The notes beneath the pieces were generated by a model that made no database searches, was not told the origin of the DNA, and was given only the letters and a program-made list of their open reading frames with translations. Both the position numbers and the translations under genes were made by a program. A stretch of DNA of 43,414 nucleotides. Origin: Flavobacterium gawalongense. GTDB lineage: Bacteria; Bacteroidota; Bacteroidia; Flavobacteriales; Flavobacteriaceae. How positions within the stretch are numbered: position 1 is the stretch's first letter; each line of letters opens with the position of its first letter. The stretch spans positions 1 through 43,414 of the forward strand of contig NZ_VJZP01000034.1 in NCBI RefSeq assembly GCF_007097265.1, given 5' to 3'. Shown here in pieces: positions 28,227 through 35,573 of the stretch.

Positions 28227-28965
28227 TTTTATCAAATACTATTAATTGACTATAAATTATTTCCCGTACTTCCTCCCGAATTTCTTTCCGGTCTACCCCT
28301 TTTTTACCCAAAGTTTCCACGTGTGAATGTATTTTAACCCGCATAAGTCCGGGACTCCCACTAAAAAAAGTGTAGGAAAATCTTTTTTTATTGTCAGCAA
28401 AAGTAATGGGAACTATAGGTATTTGATGTTCAATTGCCAATCGAAAGGCACCATCTTTAAAAGTATCCAATATAACAGATTCATTATCTGGAACTCCACC
28501 TTCGGGGAAAATACAAATACTTAATCCTTGGTTTATCCTCTTTTGTGCCCGATTAAAAACTTCCATTCTACTTTTAGAACAACTTCTATCTACCAAAATA
28601 CAGGTTCTTTTGTAGAAAAATCCAAATAAAGGAATTTTTGACAATTCTTTTTTACCCACAAAAACAAAAGGATTTCTAATTGTAGCGAGCATCAGCATAA
28701 TATCTACCATAGAAGTATGATTGGCAACAATCATATAGCTGCTATCCCATCTCAGTCCTTGATTTTTGTCTATTTTGTAATAAAAACCCATTCCGAAAAG
28801 AATGATTTTTGCCCAAATACGGGCCATCTTAAAAAAGTAAGGATAACCACTTTCAGTCAAAATAGAAAGCACTAAAAAAGGAAACATCACAAGTATAGGA
28901 ATGGCCATTAAAACATAAAACCATATGCGCCAAAGTGTCCAAAAAATAATTTTCAATCCTCTCAT
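28189..28965 (-). CDS. plsC: 1-acyl-sn-glycerol-3-phosphate acyltransferase (PlsC family)
   Basis: Transfers an acyl chain to the sn-2 position of lysophosphatidate to give phosphatidate, in phospholipid synthesis at the inner membrane. The 258-residue protein has an N-terminal hydrophobic hairpin (about 8-35), the catalytic NHTSMVD block (about 81-87, the NHx4D motif), KKELSKIPLFGFFYKR with an active-site segment, IFPEGG (about 152-157) and VPITF, the four usual acyltransferase blocks in order. A TATTTTTG box ends five nt before ATG 28965. Convergent with the anti-sigma-like gene, with 38 bp of shared coding sequence. Some PlsC-family members act on other lipids such as ornithine or glycine lipids, so the substrate is the family default. 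Confidence 0.85.
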   Translation of the reverse strand: MRGLKIIFWTLWRIWFYVLMAIPILVMFPFLVLSILTESGYPYFFKMARIWAKIILFGMGFYYKIDKNQGLRWDSSYMIVANHTSMVDIMLMLATIRNPFVFVGKKELSKIPLFGFFYKRTCILVDRSCSKSRMEVFNRAQKRINQGLSICIFPEGGVPDNESVILDTFKDGAFRLAIEHQIPIVPITFADNKKRFSYTFFSGSPGLMRVKIHSHVETLGKKGVDRKEIREEVREIIYSQLIVFDKTKKYNLYQSIIQ

Positions 28966-28970
28966 AAGGT

Positions 28971-28978
28971 CAAAAATA
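28971..28978 (-). promoter_or_regulatory. -7 promoter box immediately before plsC
   Basis: Minus strand TATTTTTG (28978-28971) fits TAnnTTTG and is followed by ACCTT and ATG 28965, so a leaderless transcript is expected. No clear -33 TTG was found at the right spacing. Confidence 0.4.
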
Positions 28979-29054
28979 AGGAATCATATGTTAATATTAT
29001 TAAAAGAATTAAATTTGAAACCTATTTAGTACTATAAAAACCTAAAAACCTTGT

Positions 29055-29087
29055 GAACTTTGCGAAAATCTTTGCGAACTTTGCGAT
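29055..29087 (+). repeat. Three copies of a CTTTGCGA element before trpS
   Basis: GAACTTTGCGA at 29055-29065 and 29076-29086 with a third CTTTGCGAA between them (29070-29078). The spacing is about 10-12 nt. Short arrays of this TTTGCG type recur upstream of genes in Flavobacterium genomes, to my recollection; function unknown. Confidence 0.45.
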
Positions 29088-29103
29088 CAAGAAAAAAAAC
29101 ATA

Positions 29104-30078
29104 ATGGCAAAAATACTTACTGGTGTTCAAAGTACAGGAACTCCGCATTTAGGAAACTTACTTGGCGCAATCATTCCCGCAATAGCATTATCAAATAAAT
29201 CCGAAAACGAATCGTTTCTTTTTATAGCCGATTTACACTCGATAACACAAATAAAAAACGGTGAAACCTTAAGAACAAATACCTACAGTACTGCAGCTGC
29301 ATGGCTTGCCTGTGGTTTGAATGTGGATAAAGTAGTTTTCTACAGACAATCGGATGTGCCACAAACAGCGGAATTATCTTGGTATTTGAGTTGTTTTTTT
29401 CCTTTTCAACGCTTAACATTAGCCCATTCCTTCAAAGACAAAGCCGATAGACTGGAAGATGTCAATGCTGGTTTGTTCTCCTATCCAATGTTGATGGCCG
29501 CGGATATTTTATTATACGATGCCGAGCTGGTTCCCGTGGGGAAAGACCAATTACAACACCTCGAAATTACACGTGATGTGGCATCTCGTTTCAACCACCA
29601 GATGGGAGAAACTTTTGTGATTCCTGAAGCAAAAATCCAGGAAGACAATATGTTAATTCCTGGTACCAATGGCGGTAAAATGAGTAAATCAGCAAATAAC
29701 ATTATTAATATATTTCTAGACGACAAATCTTTGCGCAAGCAAGTGATGAGTATTGAAACCGACAGCACGCCACTGGAAGATCCAAAAAATCCTGAAACTT
29801 GTAATGCATTTGCCATTTATAAATTATTGGCAAATGAAGAACAAATAGCAACTATGACCGCCAATTACTTAGGTGGGAATTACGGGTACGGTCACGCTAA
29901 ACAAGCTTTGTTTGAATTGATAACAGAGACATTCAAAACCGAAAGAGAAAAATACAATTATTACATGAACAACCTTCCTGAAGTAGATGGATTACTCAAA
30001 AAAGGAGCCGAAAAAGCAGCAGTTGTTGCCAATCGCGTTTTGAGCAGAGTAAGAGAAAAATTGGGATTTGAGGTTTAA
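29104..30078 (+). CDS. trpS: Tryptophanyl-tRNA synthetase
   Basis: Class Ic aminoacyl-tRNA synthetase charging tRNA-Trp. ATG 29104 opens MAKILTGVQSTGTPHLGN, where T-P-H-L-G-N (13-18) is the HIGH-type motif; the reading frame is open further upstream but no good start lies there. ADLHSITQI, SDVPQTAELSWYLSCFFPFQRL, MLMAADILLYDAELVPVGKDQ-Q-H-E and the GGKMSKSANN block (KMSKS at about 191-195) are all in the usual order, and the length (324) is normal for a bacterial enzyme. Divergent from plsC and convergent with dprA, so it is a single-gene unit. Confidence 0.95.
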   Translation: MAKILTGVQSTGTPHLGNLLGAIIPAIALSNKSENESFLFIADLHSITQIKNGETLRTNTYSTAAAWLACGLNVDKVVFYRQSDVPQTAELSWYLSCFFPFQRLTLAHSFKDKADRLEDVNAGLFSYPMLMAADILLYDAELVPVGKDQLQHLEITRDVASRFNHQMGETFVIPEAKIQEDNMLIPGTNGGKMSKSANNIINIFLDDKSLRKQVMSIETDSTPLEDPKNPETCNAFAIYKLLANEEQIATMTANYLGGNYGYGHAKQALFELITETFKTEREKYNYYMNNLPEVDGLLKKGAEKAAVVANRVLSRVREKLGFEV

Positions 30079-30103
30079 AATTAGGATTTTATTTTCCTAA
30101 TTT
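30078..30103 (+). terminator. Hairpin directly after trpS
   Basis: AAATTAGGA (30078-30086), 8-nt loop, TCCTAATTT (30095-30103), starting at the stop codon. The tail is only partly T-rich, so efficiency is uncertain. Confidence 0.45.
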
Positions 30104-30113
30104 ATAGGATTTT

Positions 30114-30169
30114 ATATTTCTTATCTGGTTATAAAAACAGATTAATTTGTTAAACCATTTAAGAAATAT
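30114..30169. repeat. Inverted repeat between convergent trpS and dprA
   Basis: ATATTTCTTATCTGGTT (30114-30130) pairs with AACCATTTAAGAAATAT (30153-30169), 15 of 17 positions complementary, loop 22 nt. It may act as a bidirectional terminator for the two converging genes or be a dispersed intergenic repeat. Confidence 0.5.
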
Positions 30170-30216
30170 AAGGTTACATAAGATAAAAGAGATTGAAATA
30201 AAGGTAATTCATAAAT

Positions 30217-31317
30217 CTAAATTGCCTCAAACAATTTCCCAGGCAAAGGTCGAATCACCCCTTTCAGTTCCATATTCAAAAGCATTCCTGAAATCCTGTA
30301 AATAGGAAAATCACAACGCAAGGCAATAATATCCATTACTTCTTTTCCGGTTTTTAGAAGATAATCATATACTTTTTGCTCATCTTCTTCTAAAGTCACA
30401 AACAATTGTTTTTGCACGGGCTTTGTTTCTTTCTCTAAGTCCCAATTCAGGATATAAATTAAATCCGCTGCGCTGGTGAGCACATTTGCCTTTTGGGTTT
30501 TTATCAGGTTGTTGCACCCTTGGCTGTATTTATCGGTAACACGTCCTGGAACGGCAAAAACATCGCGGTTGTAATCATTTGCCATGTTGGCCGTAATCAA
30601 TGAACCACCTCTATCCGCTGACTCAATTACGATGGTAGCTTCAGACATACCCGCAACAATTCTGTTTCTTCGAACAAAGTTTTCTTTATCAGGATTTGAG
30701 GAACTCCAAAACTCGGTCATGAAACCACCGTTTTGTTCTACTTTGGCGACATATTTTTTATGGGTTTTGGGGTATATTTGGTTCAAACCATGAGCAACAA
30801 CCCCTATCGTTTGTAAATTGTTTTCCATCGCCAATTGATGCGCCACGATATCAACACCGTAAGCAAAACCACTAACAATTATGGGATCCAGCGGTGCTAA
30901 ATCTTCAATCAGTTTTCTACAAAATTCAGTTCCGTACGATGTAATTTGGCGCGTTCCTACAATGCTGATTATTCTTCTGTTTTTTAAATTAATATTTCCC
31001 AAAGTGAATAATAAAAGTGGTCCGTCAATACAATGTTTCAACCGTTCCGGATATTCTTCGTCCTGAAAATAAACCACATTGATTTCATTTGTTTTTATAA
31101 ACTCCAGTTCCTGAGTAGCTTTTTCGAAAACAGATTTGTCCTTTAAATTTTTCAGTAACATAGAACCCACACCATCAATTGCCGCAAGTTGTCCTGTTTT
31201 GGTATTGAAGACTGCTTCCGCACTTCCGCAATGGGTTAACAATTTTTTGGCCATAATATCACCAACTCCTTCTACTCTTTGTAATGCCAATAAATAAAAT
31301 AAATCTTGTTCTTTCAT
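30217..31317 (-). CDS. dprA: DNA-processing protein DprA
   Basis: Protects incoming single-stranded DNA and loads RecA on it during natural transformation. The 366-residue protein (ATG 31317, MKEQDLFYLLALQRVEGVG) has an N-terminal HhH-like domain (about 1-75), then the Rossmann-like core: SIVGTRQITSYG, VSGFAYGVDIVAHQLAM, GVVAHGLNQIYPKTH, FVRRNRIVAGMSEATIVIE, S-LITANMANDYNRDVFAVPG and QGCNNLIKTQKA. A C-terminal winged-helix domain (about 300-366) follows. An ATG at 31326 could add three residues. Divergent from the HU-CCDC81/SPOR gene. Its presence does not by itself show competence. Confidence 0.95.
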   Translation of the reverse strand: MKEQDLFYLLALQRVEGVGDIMAKKLLTHCGSAEAVFNTKTGQLAAIDGVGSMLLKNLKDKSVFEKATQELEFIKTNEINVVYFQDEEYPERLKHCIDGPLLLFTLGNINLKNRRIISIVGTRQITSYGTEFCRKLIEDLAPLDPIIVSGFAYGVDIVAHQLAMENNLQTIGVVAHGLNQIYPKTHKKYVAKVEQNGGFMTEFWSSSNPDKENFVRRNRIVAGMSEATIVIESADRGGSLITANMANDYNRDVFAVPGRVTDKYSQGCNNLIKTQKANVLTSAADLIYILNWDLEKETKPVQKQLFVTLEEDEQKVYDYLLKTGKEVMDIIALRCDFPIYRISGMLLNMELKGVIRPLPGKLFEAI

Positions 31318-31384
31318 GCTAATCATTTGTGGGTGAAATGTATAAATTTTTATGCGGATTGTTAATAAAAATTGTGAATAAAAT

Positions 31385-31414
31385 TTTGATAACTATTTTC
31401 GTTGTATAACTTTG
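31385..31414 (+). promoter_or_regulatory. Promoter of the HU-CCDC81/SPOR gene
   Basis: TTTTG (31384-31388), 18 nt, then TAACTTTG (31407-31414), a good match to TTG-N17-23-TAnnTTTG. ATG 31420 follows after five nt, so the mRNA is probably leaderless. Confidence 0.6.
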
Positions 31415-31419
31415 TAAGT

Positions 31420-32364
31420 ATGAAAATCGAACTATACATCGCGCAGCTTTTATATCGTTATCAATGTGTAACCGTTCCGGGTTTCGGAGCTTTTTTGACC
31501 GAAACTCAGTCGGCTCAGCTGAATGAAAGCACGAATACGTTTTCTCCACCAAAAAAAATGATTTCTTTCAATGCTAATCTAAAGAATAATGATGGATTAT
31601 TAGCGAATCATATTGCTCAAGCTGAAAAAACATCTTATGAATATGCCGTAAGCGCCATTCAATATGAAGTTTTTAATTGGAAAAAAGCATTACAGGAAAA
31701 TAATCTTTTTTCTATAAAAAACGTAGGTGATCTTTGTTTGAATGCCGATAATAATTTGGTTTTCACGCCTTACGATCAAACCAATTATTTGACAAGTTCT
31801 TTTGGCTTAGCTCCTTTCGTTTCTCCTCTTGTAAAAAGAGAAATCTTTGAAAAACAAGTAATAGCAATCGAAGAAAAAGAAACAATTCAATTGGTTCCTG
31901 AAACAAGAACAGCAAGTCCATATTTAAAATATGCCGCGATTTTTGTATTAGGATTAGGTCTTACAGGAAGTGTTGGTTATTCTATTTACCAAAACCAAAT
32001 CGCCTCAGAAACAATACTTGTTGAAACTGCTGTTCAAAAACAAGTTCAAAATAAAATTCAAGAAGCTACTTTCTTTATCAAAAGTCCAGTTCCAGCAGTA
32101 ACGCTATCCGTTAAATCAGCTAAGGAAAAGAAAATGTCGTATCATATTATGGCTGGCGTTTATAGAGAAGAAAAAAATGCAAATAAGACATTTAATCAAT
32201 TAATTCATTTAGGATACAAAGCCCGTCGTATTGCCCCTAATAAACATGGATTATTTCCTGTACTTTACGGAAGCTATGCCACAATTGCAGAAGCAGAAAA
32301 AGCAAAACAAGAAATTCAGAAAAAGCATAATCCAGAAGCTTGGATATTGATTGAATCACTATAA
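31420..32364 (+). CDS. HU-CCDC81 and SPOR domain protein
   Basis: A 314-residue bitopic membrane protein. Residues 1-130 form two HU-CCDC81 domains (MKIELYIAQLLYRYQCVTVPGFGAFLTE is the diagnostic start, and VKNVGDLCLN-type sequence follows), related to the DNA-binding HU fold. A transmembrane helix lies at about 167-190 (KYAAIFVLGLGLTGSVGYSIY). A C-terminal SPOR domain (about 237-314, MSYHIMAGVYREEKNANKTF to AWILIESL) should bind denuded peptidoglycan at division sites. The combination places an HU-like domain in the cytoplasm and the SPOR domain in the periplasm, which suggests a link between chromosome or a cytoplasmic partner and septal cell wall. DNA binding is not shown. ATG 31420 is chosen because of the promoter spacing and the family start. 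Confidence 0.85.
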   Translation: MKIELYIAQLLYRYQCVTVPGFGAFLTETQSAQLNESTNTFSPPKKMISFNANLKNNDGLLANHIAQAEKTSYEYAVSAIQYEVFNWKKALQENNLFSIKNVGDLCLNADNNLVFTPYDQTNYLTSSFGLAPFVSPLVKREIFEKQVIAIEEKETIQLVPETRTASPYLKYAAIFVLGLGLTGSVGYSIYQNQIASETILVETAVQKQVQNKIQEATFFIKSPVPAVTLSVKSAKEKKMSYHIMAGVYREEKNANKTFNQLIHLGYKARRIAPNKHGLFPVLYGSYATIAEAEKAKQEIQKKHNPEAWILIESL

Positions 32365-32382
32365 TAAAAAACAAAAATTAAT

Positions 32383-32407
32383 AAATTATCTCTTTTCGAG
32401 ATAATTT
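32383..32407 (+). terminator. Hairpin after the HU-CCDC81/SPOR gene
   Basis: AAATTATCTC (32383-32392), loop TTTTC, GAGATAATTT (32398-32407), a perfect 10-bp stem 19 nt after the stop. The downstream tail AAAATTTTG is only weakly T-rich. Confidence 0.5.
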
Positions 32408-32477
32408 AAAATTTTGTGATTCTTGATAGTTGATTAATTTTTAATTAATTCTACATCAATAAGTTAGGATTTAAAAA

Positions 32478-32771
32478 ATGAAACTCCCTGCAAATCAAAT
32501 TAATTTAATCAAGGATTTTTTTTCAAGACAACCCGTTTTGAAAGCCTATTTATTTGGTTCTTATTCAAGAGGTGAAGAAAATGAAAATAGTGATGTTGAT
32601 TTATTGGTTGAATTAGACTATACACAACCTATTGGTCTGGAATTCATTCAAATGCAAATATATTTACAAAAATTACTTTCTAAAAAAGTAGATTTGGTTT
32701 CTGCAAGAGGATTGTCAAAATACATAAAGCCTATTCTAGACAAAGAAAAAAAACTAATTTATGCAAGATAG
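32478..32771 (+). CDS. MntA-like minimal nucleotidyltransferase
   Basis: A 97-residue minimal nucleotidyltransferase of the MntA/DUF-type that in HepT-MntA toxin-antitoxin pairs adds AMP units to the HEPN toxin and so silences it. GSYSRG (27-32) and S-D-V-D (38-41; metal-binding Asp39 and Asp41) are intact, followed by LVELDYTQPIGLEF and VDLVSARGLSKYIKPI, which fit the family to the end. The usual partner, a HEPN (DUF86) protein, should overlap or follow at once; only a 23-codon frame is found there. The protein is therefore an orphan here. It is flanked by intergenic DNA with a dispersed-type inverted repeat, consistent with an accessory gene. Confidence 0.8.
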   Translation: MKLPANQINLIKDFFSRQPVLKAYLFGSYSRGEENENSDVDLLVELDYTQPIGLEFIQMQIYLQKLLSKKVDLVSARGLSKYIKPILDKEKKLIYAR

Positions 32772-32832
32772 ATATTCGTCACTATTTACATTAGAGTTTG
32801 TTTTTACGAAAAGCCAGGGCATTCTCTTTTAA
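32761..32832 (+). pseudogene. Possible remnant of the HepT partner
   Basis: An ATG at 32761 overlaps the end of the nucleotidyltransferase gene, the arrangement often seen for HEPN partners, but the frame gives only 23 residues (MQDRYSSLFTLEF...) before TAA at 32830-32832. No HEPN catalytic R-x-x-x-x-H motif is present. It may be a decayed or deleted toxin gene, or chance. Confidence 0.25.
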
Positions 32833-32865
32833 AAAATTAATTCCTTTCAATATTTGAATTTCACA

Positions 32866-32915
32866 AAATCTGCCAAATCTGCGTGAAAATATTGGCACGC
32901 AGATCTTGCAGATTT
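32866..32915. repeat. Imperfect inverted repeat of the AATCTGC type
   Basis: AAATCTGCCAAATCTGCGTG (32866-32885) and CACGCAGATCTTGCAGATTT (32896-32915) are complementary at 18 of 20 positions around a 10-nt loop; a further GCAGATT follows. This kind of AATCTGC/GCAGATT element recurs between genes in flavobacteria, to my recollection. It lies downstream of the nucleotidyltransferase and beyond the helicase stop, where it could serve both strands as a transcript end. Confidence 0.6.
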
Positions 32916-33003
32916 ACGCAGATTCTAAAGTACAAAAAATGATTTTTATTGAAAATAAAATCAAGATAGATTAGGTAATAAAGTAACTCTTTTCAGAATT
33001 GGG

Positions 33004-35280
33004 TTAGTTCAAATTCAAACTCGCTTTGAACATTCTCAACTCTTCCCAGGTAAATTTATCGCCGTATTTTTCTTTTAAAGGCGAAATTGACTCTTCTTTG
33101 TAACCATAAAACGCTTCGGTCAATTCCTGAATTTTATCTTCTGGTAAAACATCATTAATGCTTATTGTTTTTGCAATAATCAATTTGGTTAAATGCCCTA
33201 AAATAGTATCCTCAGTGAACTTTCTAATAGCAGCAATTTCCTTGATGGAATTCTTCTCCAGCCACAATTCATAGGTTTCCTGCACGGTAGATTTCTTAGG
33301 TTCTTTTTTATCTGATTTCTTTTTTGAAGTATAACGCTCAATATCTTTATCATCATCAATCAAAGTGATATTTAATTTCTTGAATTGATTTTGAATCGCT
33401 TCCGTTTTTCGGCTGATATAATTTTTAATTTCTGACGAAGTCAATTTCTCTTTCGAAATAGTTTCACCTGCAACAACCGTTTCTATCAATAATTTGGCCT
33501 TCATTAATCGCAGAACGGCTTTGGTTTGCAATTCTTCCACAACGATTAATTCATCGTAAAACGCTTTTACTTTTTTGATGCGTTTTACTTCCTCCAGTTT
33601 CCAAAGGATTTCAAAAACCAAATCGTCCATAGGTTTTAGGAAATAACTGAATGCTGCTTGAATTCTTTCCGAAATATGGTTTAAATCGGCGGTTTCCTGG
33701 CTGAAAAGCTTATTCAATTGTGATATGAATTTTTTGGATGGATCCAAAAGCTGTTCGATGACTTCCGTTTGTTTTTTGGCCCAAACGGCATGTTTGGATT
33801 TCTCTGAATTTTCTGATTTTTCTGTGTAACTGAATTTATGATTGCGCCATTCCTGAGCCAAATCACCCCAATCGAACGTGTTTATCAGATAGTTATGGAT
33901 AAAATTTTTGGTTTCAAAATGCAATGCATTTTCTAGATACGAATCCGAAGCTTTGTTCAACGAATAATCCATCACATCCTGATCGTTAGAAATCCCGTTC
34001 ATTTGCAGCGGAGAAAGCAAAATAAGACCCTCTAACGAGCGCAAACGCGACAACGCGACATATGCTTGTCCCGGAAGAAAAACTTGCGAAACATCAAGCG
34101 CAGCTTTATCAAAAGTCAATCCCTGGCTTTTATGAACCGTAATAGCCCACGCTAATTTTATCGGATAATGTACAAAAGTACCTAAAACCTCTTCTTCAAT
34201 TTCTTTGGTCAATTCGTCTACTTTATAACGAATGTTTTGCCATTCATATTTTTCGACTTCTATGGTTTTGTTTTCTTCTGGAAAATGAACCAGAATTTCC
34301 TGACTCGAAAGCGATTTGATAATTCCCATTTTTCCATTGAAGTAGTTTTTGTCAAAGGACAAATCATTTTTTACAAACATGATTTGCGCTCCCACTTTCA
34401 ACTGCAATTGTTGTTCCACCGGAAATATTTTTTCAGGAAAATCCCCAACAACATCTGGTTTATAAGTCACTAGCTTTCCTTCTAAATCTTCCAAAGCCTG
34501 CGCATTCATCGTATCGGCTTTGTTGTTATGTGTAGTTAAAGTGATGTATCCTTTATTGGCTTTTAAATCAAAATCCGGTTTTACGTATTGATTTAAGGTT
34601 TGAATGTCTTGCTGGGAAATTTGGTTGTTGCGTAAATTATTCAAAACCGAGATAAACGTATAGTCTGTCTGGCGAAAAATCTTGGATAATTCAATGTATA
34701 ACGGTGGGTTTTGTTGCACGACGTGTGAATGGAAAAAGAATTTTCCTTTGTAATAAGTTCGTAGCGTTCTCCATTCTTCATCCCGAATTACTGGTGGCAA
34801 CTGCAATAAATCGCCAATAAATAACACTTGAACGCCACCAAAAGGAGTGCTTTTTTTACGGACCGTTTGCATCATATAATCCATAGCGTCCAATAAATCA
34901 GCACGAAGCATACTGACTTCATCAATTACCAACAATTCCATATTCCGAATCACGGATTTCTTCAAACCGCTCATTTTAAAATGCCTGCGCAAAGTAGCTT
35001 TGGTTTCAAATTTGGTGCTTTCGGAAAATTGAGGCGAAGAATTGTCCGGAATAAATCCTCCAAACGGCAACTGAAACATGGAATGTATCGTTACACCGCC
35101 CGCATTTAACGCGGCAATTCCTGTAGGCGCAACAACAACTGTGTTCTTGTGCGTAGTTTGGATAATTTCGCGTAAAAGGGTAGTTTTTCCTGTTCCTGCT
35201 TTTCCGGTAAGAAAAACAGAGCGGTGGGTTTGATTGATGAATCGTAAAGTGTAGGCGGCGGCTTCTGAAATTGTTTGCAT
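33004..35280 (-). CDS. Pif1/RecD-like helicase with C-terminal helicase-associated HTH domain
   Basis: A 758-residue superfamily 1 helicase. Walker A GKAGTGKTT (26-34), APTGIAALNAGGVTIHSMF (motif Ia), LLVIDEVSML (about 115-124, Walker B), FIGDLLQLPPV (motif III), IFRQTDYTF (motif IV region) and VHKSQGLTFDKA with YVALSRLRSLEGL (motifs V-VI, about 381-420) give the Pif1-like ATPase core. A basic/charged linker follows and the C-terminal part (about 650-758) resembles the helicase-associated winged-helix domain (TYELWLEKNSIKEIAAIRKF). Such enzymes resolve structured DNA and stalled forks with 5'-3' polarity; polarity here is inferred from the family. It begins after a 293-nt gap downstream of the ompH-like gene, on the same strand. 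Confidence 0.85.
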   Translation of the reverse strand: MQTISEAAAYTLRFINQTHRSVFLTGKAGTGKTTLLREIIQTTHKNTVVVAPTGIAALNAGGVTIHSMFQLPFGGFIPDNSSPQFSESTKFETKATLRRHFKMSGLKKSVIRNMELLVIDEVSMLRADLLDAMDYMMQTVRKKSTPFGGVQVLFIGDLLQLPPVIRDEEWRTLRTYYKGKFFFHSHVVQQNPPLYIELSKIFRQTDYTFISVLNNLRNNQISQQDIQTLNQYVKPDFDLKANKGYITLTTHNNKADTMNAQALEDLEGKLVTYKPDVVGDFPEKIFPVEQQLQLKVGAQIMFVKNDLSFDKNYFNGKMGIIKSLSSQEILVHFPEENKTIEVEKYEWQNIRYKVDELTKEIEEEVLGTFVHYPIKLAWAITVHKSQGLTFDKAALDVSQVFLPGQAYVALSRLRSLEGLILLSPLQMNGISNDQDVMDYSLNKASDSYLENALHFETKNFIHNYLINTFDWGDLAQEWRNHKFSYTEKSENSEKSKHAVWAKKQTEVIEQLLDPSKKFISQLNKLFSQETADLNHISERIQAAFSYFLKPMDDLVFEILWKLEEVKRIKKVKAFYDELIVVEELQTKAVLRLMKAKLLIETVVAGETISKEKLTSSEIKNYISRKTEAIQNQFKKLNITLIDDDKDIERYTSKKKSDKKEPKKSTVQETYELWLEKNSIKEIAAIRKFTEDTILGHLTKLIIAKTISINDVLPEDKIQELTEAFYGYKEESISPLKEKYGDKFTWEELRMFKASLNLN

Positions 35281-35369
35281 TTGGCGTATATATAGAGCTA
35301 AAGTATTGAAAATAGGATTAATATTTTAATTTTTGGACGACAATTTATATCTTGATTCCACTATTTTTT

Positions 35370-35515
35370 AGCCCCGATAGCAGCGGAAATCCTCGAGATT
35401 TAGAAAGTGATTTTTTCTAGCCGGAAAAGAGCGACCGCAGGAAGCTCCTTTTATGGATAAGAAAAAACGCTTTCTAAACGAGAGATTATAGCGAATAGCG
35501 GGAAATTGCTTCAAA
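35370..35515. other. Structured noncoding element, probably dispersed in flavobacteria
   Basis: A 146-nt block beginning AGCCCCGATAGCAGCGG and ending near ATAGCGGGAAATTGCTTC. TTTAGAAAGTGATTTTTTC (35399-35417) pairs with GAAAAAACGCTTTCTAAA (35461-35478), and inside, AAAAGAGC (35425-35432) pairs with GCTCcTTTT (35444-35452). Base composition is richer in G and C than surrounding DNA. I recall the GCCCCGAT-AGCGG / ATAGCGGG block as a common intergenic element near gene ends in Flavobacterium. Its minus strand is open for 60 codons, but the implied protein has no feature of a real gene. It could be an RNA element, a miniature mobile element or a folding element. Confidence 0.55.
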
Positions 35516-35549
35516 AAAAATGCCTCCAATCTAAATTTAGACGAAGGCA
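35513..35549 (-). terminator. Terminator of the OmpH-like gene
   Basis: Minus strand hairpin TGCCT (35549-35545) ... TCTAAA (35541-35536) TTTAGA (35535-35530) ... AGGCA (35525-35521), followed by a run of eight T (35520-35513). It begins 24 nt after the stop of the OmpH-like gene. Confidence 0.75.
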
Positions 35550-35573
35550 ATCTTTTGAATTAATATAAAAAAA

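Noticed and set aside
28316..28326. CACGTG in plsC as a further parS-like site
   Set aside because: The flanks (TTTCCACGTGTGAAT) break the GTTTC/GAAAC arms, so it does not fit the ParB consensus.
29570..29575. CACGTG in trpS as a parS-like site
   Set aside because: Only the central six bases match; both arms differ.
35368..35550. A 60-codon minus-strand frame after the OmpH-like gene
   Set aside because: It coincides with the structured element and with the terminator hairpin, and the implied protein lacks any recognisable feature.
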